Shown piece by piece: positions 56,725-64,000 of a stretch of 64,000 nt of DNA. The position numbers were made by a program, and so were the translations under genes. A model generated the notes under the pieces. It made no database searches and was not told the DNA's origin. It saw only the letters and a program-made list of their open reading frames with translations. Origin of the DNA: Achromobacter pulmonis (lineage in GTDB: Bacteria; Pseudomonadota; Gammaproteobacteria; Burkholderiales; Burkholderiaceae_B); contig NZ_CADIJV010000011.1 in the NCBI RefSeq assembly GCF_902859765.1, forward strand, positions 1 to 64,000. The letters run 5' to 3'. How positions within the stretch are numbered: the first letter of the stretch is position 1; each line of letters opens with the position of its first letter.

Positions 56725-57621
56725 ATGGCCAACGCGCCCACACAGGCCGCTCGCCACATACCGGCTTCGCGCTATCTGCGCTGCGAGGGCCGCGAGCTGC
56801 ATTACACCGAATGGGGCGACGCCGACGCCCCCGCGCTCATCATGTGGCACGGCCTGGCCCGTACGGGTCGCGACTTCGACGAACTGGCGCAGGCGCTGGC
56901 GGACGACTACCGCATCATCTGCCCCGACACGATTGGCCGCGGCCTGTCGCAATGGAGCCCGGATCCGGTGGCGGAATACCGGCTCGAGTTCTACGCCCTG
57001 CTGGCGCGCGCCCTGCTCGACGGCCTCGGCCTGGAACAGGTGCGTTGGGTCGGCACCTCGATGGGTGGCGCTACCGGTATGTACGCGGCGGCCACCACGC
57101 TGCGGGACCGCGTCTCGCACCTGGTGGTCAACGACATCGGCCCGTCGCTGCCGCAGCCGGCCATCGACCGCATACTGGCCTATGCCGGCAACCCGCCGGC
57201 CTTCGACACGGTCACCGAACTGGAAACCTGGCTGCGCGCCGCCTATAAACCCTATGGCTGGCAGAGCGATGAACAATGGCGGCGCATGGCCGAGACCTCC
57301 ATGCGCCGCCTGCCCGACGGCCGCGTCACGGCGCACTACGATCCGGCCATCGTCGGCCAGTTCCGGCATCATCCGGCGGACTACGAACGCTGGGCCGAAT
57401 ACGACACGCTGCGCATGCCGCTGCTATTGCTGCGCGGCGCCAACTCCGATCTGCTGCTGCCCGAGATCGCCGACGCCATGACGCGGCGCGGACCGTGCGC
57501 ACACCGCATCGACTTCCCGGACTGCGGCCATGCGCCGGCCTTGAACGTCGCCCCGCAGATCGACGCCGTTCGCCACTTTCTCGCCACGCCGGCCGCCACC
57601 GCTGCCGCCGTCGCACGCTAA
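56725..57621 (+). CDS. Alpha/beta hydrolase
   Basis: 298 residues. The oxyanion region is MWHGLARTGRDF (40-51), the nucleophile elbow is GTSMGG with S112, the acid is probably D in RGANSDLLLPE (about 245) and the base H in DCGHAPALN (about 272). A hydrolase of esters, amides or C-C bonds (the MhpC/epoxide-hydrolase-like fold); substrate unknown. GGGAGGAG precedes ATG 56725. It starts the operon with the ABC transporter (17 nt to the next gene), suggesting that the imported compound or a derivative is its substrate. Confidence 0.88.
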   Translation: MANAPTQAARHIPASRYLRCEGRELHYTEWGDADAPALIMWHGLARTGRDFDELAQALADDYRIICPDTIGRGLSQWSPDPVAEYRLEFYALLARALLDGLGLEQVRWVGTSMGGATGMYAAATTLRDRVSHLVVNDIGPSLPQPAIDRILAYAGNPPAFDTVTELETWLRAAYKPYGWQSDEQWRRMAETSMRRLPDGRVTAHYDPAIVGQFRHHPADYERWAEYDTLRMPLLLLRGANSDLLLPEIADAMTRRGPCAHRIDFPDCGHAPALNVAPQIDAVRHFLATPAATAAAVAR

Positions 57622-57637
57622 GAACAAGGAGACTCCC

Positions 57638-58810
57638 ATGAAACGCATCCTGCTCGCCGCACTGGCCGGCCTGTGCCTGACTTCCACCGCCGTGGCCAAG
57701 GACTTCGTCGTGGCGCACGTCTACGACAAGACCGGACCGCTGGAGGCCTACGCCAAACAGACCCAGAACGGCCTGATGCTCGGCCTGGAATACGCCACGC
57801 AGGGCACCATGACGGTCGCCGGCCGCAAGATCCGCGTGATCGAGAAAGACAACCAGGGCAAGCCCGACGTTGCCCGCGCCCAACTCGCCTCGGCCTATGC
57901 CGACGACGACGCCGACATCGCGGTGGGTCCGACCTCGTCTGGCGTGGCGCTGGCCATGTTGCCGATCGCCGAGGAGTACGAGAAGATCCTGCTGGTCGAA
58001 CCGGCAGTCGCCGATTCGATCACCGGCGCCAAGTGGAACAAGTACGTCTTCCGCACCGGCCGCAATTCCTCGCAGGACGCCATCGCCAATGCCGTGGCCT
58101 TCGACCAGCCCGGCACCTCCATCGCGATGCTGGCGCAGGACTATGCGTTCGGCCGCGACGGCGTCAAGGCCTTCAAGGGCGCGCTCAAGCAGGCCAAGAT
58201 CGTGCACGAGGAATACCTGCCGGCCAATGCCACCGACTTCACCGCCGGCGCGCAGCGCCTGTTCGATGCGCTCAAGGACCAACCCGGCCGCAAGATCATC
58301 TTCATCCTGTGGGCTGGCGCCGGCAATCCGTTCAAGATCGCCGATCTGGATCCGCAGCGCTTCGGCATCGAGATCGCCACCGGCGGCAATACCCTGGCCG
58401 CGATGACGCCGCTCAAGTCACTGGCCGGCATGGAAGGCGCGACCTATTACTACTACGGCATCCCCAAGAACCCGATCAACGACTGGCTGGTGGCCGAACA
58501 CCAGAAGCGCTACGGACAGCCCCCGGATTTCTTCACCGCGGGCGGCATGTCGGCCGGCATCGCCATCGTGACGGCGTTGAACAAGACCGCCGGCAAGAGC
58601 GACACCGACACGCTGATCAAGGCGATGGAAGGCATGAGCTTCGACACGCCCAAGGGCAAGATGACCTTCCGTCCGCAAGACCACCAGGCCATGCAGTCGA
58701 TGTATCACTTCCGCATCAAGAACGACGCCTCGGTGCCGTGGGCGGTGCAGGACCTGGTCAAGGAAATCACGCCCGACCAGATGGCGGTGCCGATCCAGAA
58801 CAAACGCTGA
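57638..58810 (+). CDS. ABC transporter substrate-binding protein (branched-chain/HAAT type)
   Basis: 390 residues with an N-terminal signal peptide (about 1-20, cleaved near AVA-KD) and a periplasmic type I binding fold like LivJ/UrtA. Substrate contacts cannot be read from sequence. Followed within 12 nt by an ATPase gene. HAAT proteins of this size also bind amides, urea or aromatic acids, so the ligand should not be assumed to be leucine. Confidence 0.9.
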   Translation: MKRILLAALAGLCLTSTAVAKDFVVAHVYDKTGPLEAYAKQTQNGLMLGLEYATQGTMTVAGRKIRVIEKDNQGKPDVARAQLASAYADDDADIAVGPTSSGVALAMLPIAEEYEKILLVEPAVADSITGAKWNKYVFRTGRNSSQDAIANAVAFDQPGTSIAMLAQDYAFGRDGVKAFKGALKQAKIVHEEYLPANATDFTAGAQRLFDALKDQPGRKIIFILWAGAGNPFKIADLDPQRFGIEIATGGNTLAAMTPLKSLAGMEGATYYYYGIPKNPINDWLVAEHQKRYGQPPDFFTAGGMSAGIAIVTALNKTAGKSDTDTLIKAMEGMSFDTPKGKMTFRPQDHQAMQSMYHFRIKNDASVPWAVQDLVKEITPDQMAVPIQNKR

Positions 58811-58822
58811 GCCCTGCCCTTC

Positions 58823-59593
58823 ATGCTGGAAACCCAATCGCTCACGATCCGCTTCGGCGGCCATGTGGCTGTCAACGCGGTGAGCTGCCGCTTCGCCCCG
58901 GGCACCCTGACGGCCATCGTCGGGCCCAACGGCGCGGGCAAGACCACTTACTTCAACCTGATCTCGGGCCAGCTGCGTGCCAGCGCCGGATCGGTGCACC
59001 TGGACGGCCGCGACCTGACCGGCCTGTCGGCGCCGGCCCGCATGCATGCCGGTCTTGGCCGCGCCTTCCAGCTGACCCAGCTGTTCCCGCGGCTGTCGGT
59101 GCGCGAGAATGTCCGGCTGGCGCTGCAATCGCGCCAGCAAGGCCTGAGTTGGCGTCAGATCCGCTTCTGGCGTACCTGGGACGATGATCGCGCGCTGCTG
59201 GCGCGCGCCGACGCCCTGCTGGAACGCACCCGGCTCACCTCCCGCCGCGACCAGGCCGCCGCCGACCTGCCCCATGGCGACCAGCGCAAGCTCGAGATCG
59301 CCATGTTGATCGCGCTGGAGCCGCAGGTCTTCATGTTCGACGAGCCCACTGCCGGCATGAGCGTGGACGACGTGCCCGTGGTGCTGGACCTGATCCGCGA
59401 AATCAAGACCGATCGGTCCAAGACCATTCTGCTGGTGGAACACAAGATGGACGTGGTGCGTGAACTGGCGGACCGCATCGTGGTGCTGCACAACGGCGAG
59501 CTGATGGCGGACGGCGATCCGGCCGAGGTGATCGCCTCGCCGATCGTGCAGCAGGCCTATCTGGGCGCCGCCCTGCCGGAGAAAACGACATGA
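58823..59593 (+). CDS. ABC transporter ATPase (LivG-like)
   Basis: 256 residues: Walker A GPNGAGKTT (about 34-42) followed by YFN, a DLPHGDQRKLEIAMLIAL segment where the LSGGQ signature normally sits (LPHGDQ, a LivG-type degenerate form), Walker B VFMFDEP, and the long C-terminal LivG tail HNGELMADGDPAEV. Energises import. Its stop overlaps the start of the next ATPase (ATGA at 59590-59593). Confidence 0.92.
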   Translation: MLETQSLTIRFGGHVAVNAVSCRFAPGTLTAIVGPNGAGKTTYFNLISGQLRASAGSVHLDGRDLTGLSAPARMHAGLGRAFQLTQLFPRLSVRENVRLALQSRQQGLSWRQIRFWRTWDDDRALLARADALLERTRLTSRRDQAAADLPHGDQRKLEIAMLIALEPQVFMFDEPTAGMSVDDVPVVLDLIREIKTDRSKTILLVEHKMDVVRELADRIVVLHNGELMADGDPAEVIASPIVQQAYLGAALPEKTT

Positions 59594-60342
59594 GCGCGGC
59601 AGCCTTGTTGGAACTGAAGGATGTGCACACGCACATCGGCGCGTATCACATACTGCACGGTGTGGACCTGTCCGTGCCGGCCGCGGGCGTCACCATGCTG
59701 CTGGGCCGCAACGGCGCCGGCAAGACCACTACGCTGCGCACCATCATGGGCCTGTGGAAAGCGACGCAGGGCCATATCGGCTTCGACAGCGCCGCGGTCG
59801 GCGGCCCCGGTGTGCGCACCTCGCCGCCGGATATGGCGCGCCTGGGCATCGCCTATGTGCCAGAGAACATGGGCATCTTCGCCGACCTGTCAGTCAAAGA
59901 GAACATCCTGCTGGCCGCGCGCCAGGCGCGCAGCGCCGCGCAGTTGGACACCACGCGGCTGGAATGGATCTTCGGCTTCTTCCCCGCGCTGCGGAAATTC
60001 TGGCTGTACCCCGCCGGCAAGCTTTCGGGCGGCCAGAAGCAGATGCTGGCCGTTGCTCGCGCCATCATCGAACCACGCCGCCTGCTGCTGGTCGACGAAC
60101 CCAGCAAGGGCCTGGCGCCCGCCATCATCCAGAACATGATCGACGCCTTCATCGAACTCAAGCAGGCCGCCACCACCATTCTGCTGGTGGAGCAGAACTT
60201 CAACTTCGCGCGCCAGGTGGGCGACCACGTCGCCGTCATGGACAACGGCCGCGTGGTGCACGCTGGCGGCATGGCCGACCTGGCGCAGGACGACGCGCTG
60301 CAGACGCGCCTGCTGGGCCTGTCGCTGGGAGCGCACCAATGA
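59590..60342 (+). CDS. ABC transporter ATPase (LivF-like)
   Basis: 250 residues: Walker A GRNGAGKTT (about 38-46), signature KLSGGQKQMLAVARAI, Walker B LLLVDEPSKGLAP and switch His region LLVEQNFNFA. Second nucleotide-binding subunit, forming a heterodimer with the LivG-like protein. Stop overlaps the LivH-like start. Confidence 0.93.
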   Translation: MSAAALLELKDVHTHIGAYHILHGVDLSVPAAGVTMLLGRNGAGKTTTLRTIMGLWKATQGHIGFDSAAVGGPGVRTSPPDMARLGIAYVPENMGIFADLSVKENILLAARQARSAAQLDTTRLEWIFGFFPALRKFWLYPAGKLSGGQKQMLAVARAIIEPRRLLLVDEPSKGLAPAIIQNMIDAFIELKQAATTILLVEQNFNFARQVGDHVAVMDNGRVVHAGGMADLAQDDALQTRLLGLSLGAHQ

Positions 60343-61349
60343 GCGCCGCCGATCTCGATACGCCGCTGCCGCAGACCCGCGCCGACCTGCGTCCGGTGAT
60401 GCTGGTACTGGGGCTGGCCGCCATCGCCTTGCCACTGATCGGCTCGTTCTCGACCTGGATGACGCTGACCTTCGCCGGCCTGGCGATGGGCATGATCATC
60501 TTCATCGTTGCCTCTGGCATGACGCTGGTGTTCGGCCTGATGGACGTGTTGAACTTCGGCCACGGTTTGTTCATCGCCATCGGCGCCTACATGGCGGCCA
60601 CGGTGCTCGGCTCGATGTCCGACTGGACCCAGTCCGGCAGCCTGTGGCTCAACCTGGCGGCGGTGCTGCCGGCCATGATCGTCGGCATGCTGGTGGCCGG
60701 CGCGGTGGGTGTGGCGTTCGAACGCGTGATCGTGCGGCCGGTCTACGGGCAGCACCTCAAGCAGATTCTCATCACCATGGGCGGCATGATCATCGGTGAA
60801 GAGATCATCAAGATGCTGTGGGGTCCGCAGACGCTGTCGCTGCCCCTGCCCGAGGCGTTGCGCGGCGCGCTGCTGGTGGGCGACGCCGCCATCGAGAAGT
60901 TCCGCATCGTCGCGCTGGTGGTGGGCGTGGCGGTGCTGGGCGGCATGCTGTGGCTGCTCAACCGCACCAAGCTCGGCCTGTTGATCCGGGCCGGGGTCGA
61001 GGACCGCGAGATGGTCGAAAGCCTGGGCTATCGCATCCGCCACCTGTTCGTCGGCGTATTCGTGGCCGGCTCGATGCTGGCCGGGCTGGGCGGCGTGTTG
61101 TGGGGACTCTACCAACAGTCCATCGTGCCGCAGCTGGGGGCCCAGGTGAACGTGCTGATCTTCATCGTCATCATGATCGGCGGCCTGGGTTCGACGGTGG
61201 GCTGCCTGATCGGCGCGCTGCTGGTCGGATTGATGGCCAACTACACCGGCTTCCTGATGCCCAAAGCGGCGCTGTTCTCGAACATCGCGCTGATGGTCGC
61301 CATTCTGCTATGGCGTCCCCAGGGTGTGTACCCGGTCACGAATCGCTAG
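60339..61349 (+). CDS. ABC transporter permease (LivH-like)
   Basis: 336 residues, about eight to nine helices, with the LivH hallmarks GLMDVLNFGHGLFIAIGAYMAA (about 65-88), the cytoplasmic coupling loop RAGVEDREMVESLGY, and IVIMIGGLGSTVGCLIGALLVG. Start ATG 60339 overlaps the LivF-like stop. Confidence 0.92.
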   Translation: MSAADLDTPLPQTRADLRPVMLVLGLAAIALPLIGSFSTWMTLTFAGLAMGMIIFIVASGMTLVFGLMDVLNFGHGLFIAIGAYMAATVLGSMSDWTQSGSLWLNLAAVLPAMIVGMLVAGAVGVAFERVIVRPVYGQHLKQILITMGGMIIGEEIIKMLWGPQTLSLPLPEALRGALLVGDAAIEKFRIVALVVGVAVLGGMLWLLNRTKLGLLIRAGVEDREMVESLGYRIRHLFVGVFVAGSMLAGLGGVLWGLYQQSIVPQLGAQVNVLIFIVIMIGGLGSTVGCLIGALLVGLMANYTGFLMPKAALFSNIALMVAILLWRPQGVYPVTNR

Positions 61350-61360
61350 GAATCGCCTCC

Positions 61361-62425
61361 ATGTCCTTCCGCCTGCTTTCCGGCGATCCCCCGCGCAGCG
61401 CGCTGCTGGCGGTCATGCTGATCGCCATTGCCGTCGCGCTCGCCGCCGCGCCTTTCCTGTTTCCCGGCCCCAAGTCGCTGGCGGTGGCGGCCAAGATACT
61501 GGTGTTCGTGATCCTGGTCGCCAGCTATGACCTGTTGCTGGGCTACACCGGCATCGTCAGCTTCGCCCACACCATGTTCTTCGGTATCGGCGCCTATGGC
61601 GTGGCCATCGCCAGCGTGCGCATGGAGGCGGGCTGGCTCGCGGTACTGACCGGCACGGCCGCCGGCCTCGCCATATCGCTGGTGTTCGCGCTGATCATCG
61701 GCCTGGCCAGCCTGCGGGTGCGCGCCATCTTCTACGCCATGATCACATTGGCCGTGGCGGCGGCCTTCCAAACCCTGGTGTCTCAACTGTCTGAGCTGAC
61801 CGGCGGCGAGGACGGCCTGAGCTTCAAGGTGCCGCAAATGCTGCGTCCTGCCTTCCGGCCATTCTCCGAGCCTGTCTTCGGCATCACGGTCGATGGCCGC
61901 ATCATCACTTATTACCTGATCGCGGCGGTCTGCGTCGTGCTGTTCCTGATGCTGCTGCGCATCGTCAATTCGCCATTCGGAAGGGTGTTGCAGGCCATTC
62001 GCGAAAATCCGTTTCGCGCCGAGGCCATCGGTTATCGCACCGTGCTTTACCGCAGCCTGTCGAACCTGCTGGCGGCGGCCTTCGCCACGCTGGCTGGCGC
62101 GCTGTATGCGCTTTGGCTGCGCTACAACGGACCGGACACCTCGCTGTCGTTCGAGATCATGCTCAACATTCTGCTGATGGTGGTGATTGGCGGCATGGGC
62201 ACCATGTACGGAGCGGTCATCGGCGCCAGCCTGTTCGTGTTCGCGCAAAGCTACCTGCAGGACGGTCTGCATGTGATCCACGATGCGGTCGGCAGCGTGG
62301 CGCCGCTGGCGCTGCTGTTCGAGCAGGACCGCTGGCTGCTGTGGCTGGGCATCCTGTTCGTGCTGTCGGTGTATTACTTCCCGAGCGGCGTAGCCGGGCG
62401 ATTGCGGGAACTGAAGCAACGCTAG
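61361..62425 (+). CDS. ABC transporter permease (LivM-like)
   Basis: 354 residues with about nine helices. LivM hallmarks are LGYTGIVSFAHTMFFGIGAYGVA (about 62-84), the coupling region AIRENPFRAEAIGY and VVIGGMGTMYGAVIGA. Last gene of the operon hydrolase-SBP-LivG-LivF-LivH-LivM, 11 nt after LivH-like. ATG 61361 follows CTAGGAATCGCC. Confidence 0.92.
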   Translation: MSFRLLSGDPPRSALLAVMLIAIAVALAAAPFLFPGPKSLAVAAKILVFVILVASYDLLLGYTGIVSFAHTMFFGIGAYGVAIASVRMEAGWLAVLTGTAAGLAISLVFALIIGLASLRVRAIFYAMITLAVAAAFQTLVSQLSELTGGEDGLSFKVPQMLRPAFRPFSEPVFGITVDGRIITYYLIAAVCVVLFLMLLRIVNSPFGRVLQAIRENPFRAEAIGYRTVLYRSLSNLLAAAFATLAGALYALWLRYNGPDTSLSFEIMLNILLMVVIGGMGTMYGAVIGASLFVFAQSYLQDGLHVIHDAVGSVAPLALLFEQDRWLLWLGILFVLSVYYFPSGVAGRLRELKQR

Positions 62426-62476
62426 CCGCTCGCGCGGGTGCGCCCCACGGAGCACACCCGCGGCCGCGCAGACAAG

Positions 62477-63010
62477 CTACTTCACGCGGCTGCGCAGGTC
62501 ATCCACACTGCGCTTGACGTCATCGACACGACGCTGCAGATCATCAATCTTGCGATCTCCGGCGCTGCCTGAGTTGCTCAGTTGCGAAACGCTGCGCGAC
62601 AGCTTGTCCAGTTCATTCTTCTGGTTATCGACCGCGCGCGTCAGCTTATCGATCTCTCCTTTCTGGCTGTCGCTGCTGCGGCCGCCATCGCCCTGTTTGC
62701 GCTCCAGGTCCGCGATCTTCTGAGCCTGCTCGTCCAGCTTGCGGCTCAGGGCGTCGTTCCTGCCACGCAGTTCCTCAAGCGCCTTGGACTGATCGGAGAC
62801 CTTCTGCATCAACGCTTCCAGGTCGCGCACGTTCGGGCCGGTGCGTAGTCGGCCATCGCTGCCCACCACGAACAACCGGTCATAGGTCGGCCGTTCTACC
62901 GACCAGTCCTTCAGCCTGATATCCCAGGCATATGCCGTCGACGCCATCAGCCCCGCGGCAACCAATACGGCCACCCGCGCCAACCCGAGTTTGCTTAGCG
63001 ATGCACGCAT
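62477..63010 (-). CDS. Exported coiled-coil protein (hypothetical)
   Basis: 177 residues with a signal peptide (about 1-28, cleaved near AYA-WD). A short N-terminal region (DIRLKDWSVERPTYDRLFVVGSDGRLRTG) is followed by a long coiled coil from about 65 to the end, with heptads of Leu, Ile and Val. The C-terminus IDDLQRRVDDVKRSVDDLRSRV resembles the end of the next secreted protein (VDQMQRRVDDLRRG). I recognise no family. Converges on the ABC transporter operon and precedes it on the map by 51 nt. A periplasmic structural or chaperone-like role is guesswork. Confidence 0.72.
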   Translation of the reverse strand: MRASLSKLGLARVAVLVAAGLMASTAYAWDIRLKDWSVERPTYDRLFVVGSDGRLRTGPNVRDLEALMQKVSDQSKALEELRGRNDALSRKLDEQAQKIADLERKQGDGGRSSDSQKGEIDKLTRAVDNQKNELDKLSRSVSQLSNSGSAGDRKIDDLQRRVDDVKRSVDDLRSRVK

Positions 63011-63179
63011 ATGTCAGACTCCCGATCCGGTCGATGATGAAGGGCGGATTGCTCTTCCTCGCCCGTTATATCAAGGGCGGAGCCCGAGGACGAGCACTGC
63101 CTGCCGGCAGTTGCTTCGTTCGGTTTCAATGCCTACGTCGCCAGGTTCCTGACGACGCCCGTCGGGCCGCGCCGAGAAA

Positions 63180-63719
63180 CTAGCGCGACGCCGGTTTCGG
63201 CGCCTCGGCGCCGCGCCGCAGATCGTCGACCCGCCGCTGCATCTGGTCGACGCTGCGTTGCGCCTGGCCGCCGGCCAGTTGCGAGCCGGAGGGCGTGGGC
63301 ACAAGGGGCGCCATATTCATGGATGCTCCGTTCTTCAACGGCATCATCGCCGGCGGTCGCGGATCCGCCTGCGCCGGTCTCTGCATGAAAAGGCGCTCGA
63401 GCATGCGGAGCTGGTCGCGCTGCTGCTGCAGTGCCTGTTCATTGTCCAGCAAGGCCTGTTCGTCTTCATCCTGGGTACCGAAGATCGCGGCGTGATCGCG
63501 AGACAGGCCATCGAGCCGCACACGAGGATCTGGTCCCGCATTCAATACGTTGCGGCCGATCGCCGCAGGATCCGGAGCGGGCGTCATCACCCCGGGAGCC
63601 CCGGCGCGCCTGCCTGCCATCTCACTGGCCGGCATCGGCGCCTGTGCCCGCGCGGGCACGGCGAACTGCCCGCCAATGCATAGCAGCACGAGCAACGCCA
63701 CCTTACTGGAACCGTGCAT
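63180..63719 (-). CDS. Exported Pro/Ala/Met-rich protein (hypothetical)
   Basis: 179 residues with a signal peptide (about 1-25, cleaved near ARA-QA). It has low-complexity Pro/Met/Ala-rich segments and a central acidic-Gln helix (QDEDEQALLDNEQALQQQRDQLRML, about 82-106), and ends with VDQMQRRVDDLRRG before a short tail. It is next to, and in the same orientation as, the coiled-coil gene 170 nt downstream; both share the Q-R-R-V-D-D motif near the C-terminus. No recognised family. It lies immediately after the S10-operon terminators. Confidence 0.68.
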   Translation of the reverse strand: MHGSSKVALLVLLCIGGQFAVPARAQAPMPASEMAGRRAGAPGVMTPAPDPAAIGRNVLNAGPDPRVRLDGLSRDHAAIFGTQDEDEQALLDNEQALQQQRDQLRMLERLFMQRPAQADPRPPAMMPLKNGASMNMAPLVPTPSGSQLAGGQAQRSVDQMQRRVDDLRRGAEAPKPASR

Positions 63720-63762
63720 GATGTCCTTAGAATCCCGACGCGATAAAGCTGCCGGACGAAAA

Positions 63763-63794
63763 AAAACGGCAAGGGCCTGAACCCTTGCCGTTTT
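63763..63794 (-). terminator. Rho-independent terminator after rpsQ
   Basis: Read leftward: AAAACGGCAAGGG, loop TTCAGG, CCCTTGCCGTTTT continuing into TTTT. Perfect stem with an eight-T tail. It ends the S10 operon at rpsQ. Confidence 0.94.
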
Positions 63795-63798
63795 ACCT

Positions 63799-63818
63799 CA
63801 GAACGGCGAACCGTTCTG
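63799..63818 (-). terminator. Second hairpin after rpsQ
   Basis: CAGAACGG, loop CGAA (TTCG read leftward), CCGTTCTG. It lies between rpsQ and the T-tailed hairpin, making a tandem arrangement. Confidence 0.6.
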
Positions 63819-63828
63819 AAATCTTCAC

Positions 63829-64000
63829 TTAGATGATACGCGCGGCTTCGACCAGACGCACCACGCTCCACGACTTCGAGCGCGAGATGGGACGGCCTTC
63901 AGCGATTTCAACCGTATCGCCTTCGTTGTACTGGTTCGATTCATCGTGCGCCTTGTACTTCGCGGAACGCATGATGATCTTGCCGAAGATGGGGTGCTTG
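63829..64000 (-). CDS. rpsQ: 30S ribosomal protein S17 (partial, 5' end outside window)
   Basis: The last 56 codons are visible. They read [20 protein letters not shown], then the [21 protein letters not shown] segment that is invariant in S17, and end [10 protein letters not shown]. The start lies beyond the right edge. S17 is a primary 16S rRNA binder. Normally rpsQ is followed at once by rplN; here it is followed by two hairpins and 11 kb of other genes. Confidence 0.97.
   Translation of the reverse strand, partial: KHPIFGKIIMRSAKYKAHDESNQYNEGDTVEIAEGRPISRSKSWSVVRLVEAARII

Overview
This 64 kb window is chromosomal DNA from a GC-rich betaproteobacterium of the family Alcaligenaceae, most like Bordetella or close Achromobacter relatives. 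The reasons are the high GC content with strong G/C third-position use, several small DUF4148 secreted proteins, infA and rpmJ lying inside the spc ribosomal operon, a System II (ResB/CcsA) cytochrome c maturation pair, and the neighbourhood ssb-MFS-uvrA. Genus is an inference from gene content; no rRNA is present to confirm it. I saw no insertion sequence, prophage, CRISPR array or tRNA.

Layout. 1-1.8 kb: the start of an FmdB zinc-ribbon gene and a Na+/H+ antiporter-type membrane protein. 1.9-6.5 kb (minus): a compact four-gene lipid-type operon with a sterol-desaturase-family enzyme, a membrane fatty-acid desaturase, a ketoacyl-ACP-synthase-III protein fused to a heme-oxygenase-like domain, and an unrecognised protein. 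This is the best candidate for an undescribed pathway. 6.6-13.2 kb: a DapA-like lyase, free methionine-(R)-sulfoxide reductase, a PLP aminotransferase, ubiA, a DUF1090 protein, a three-repeat DUF4148 protein and a saccharopine-dehydrogenase-like enzyme. 13.2-20.5 kb is regulator-rich. It holds a FadR-type GntR regulator divergent from glcB with two PdhR-like operators, a TetR regulator with two matching operators and a 39-residue ORF, a nicotinamidase-like hydrolase, and a second TetR regulator with four matching 20-bp operators around itself and two tandem DUF4148 genes. A block of DnaA-box-like repeats follows.

20.5-43.7 kb is housekeeping: ssb, an MFS transporter, uvrA, a GST, the aroK-aroB-dgt operon, mrcA, cyaY, lptM-lysA, a cytochrome c4-type gene followed by resB-ccsA, engB-hemB, an EamA transporter, cutA-dsbD and a HIT protein. 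43.7-52.8 kb (minus) is the spc plus alpha ribosomal operon from rplN to rplQ, including secY, infA, rpmJ and rpoA.

The S10 operon normally continues from rpsQ straight into rplN. Here rpsQ (cut by the window's right edge) is followed by two tandem terminator hairpins and is separated from rplN by about 11 kb. That interval holds an LpxO-like hydroxylase, an aldehyde dehydrogenase, an AraC regulator divergent from an alpha/beta hydrolase plus complete branched-chain-type ABC transporter, and two secreted proteins with a shared C-terminal motif. A candidate sigma70 promoter for the displaced spc operon lies about 240 nt upstream of rplN.
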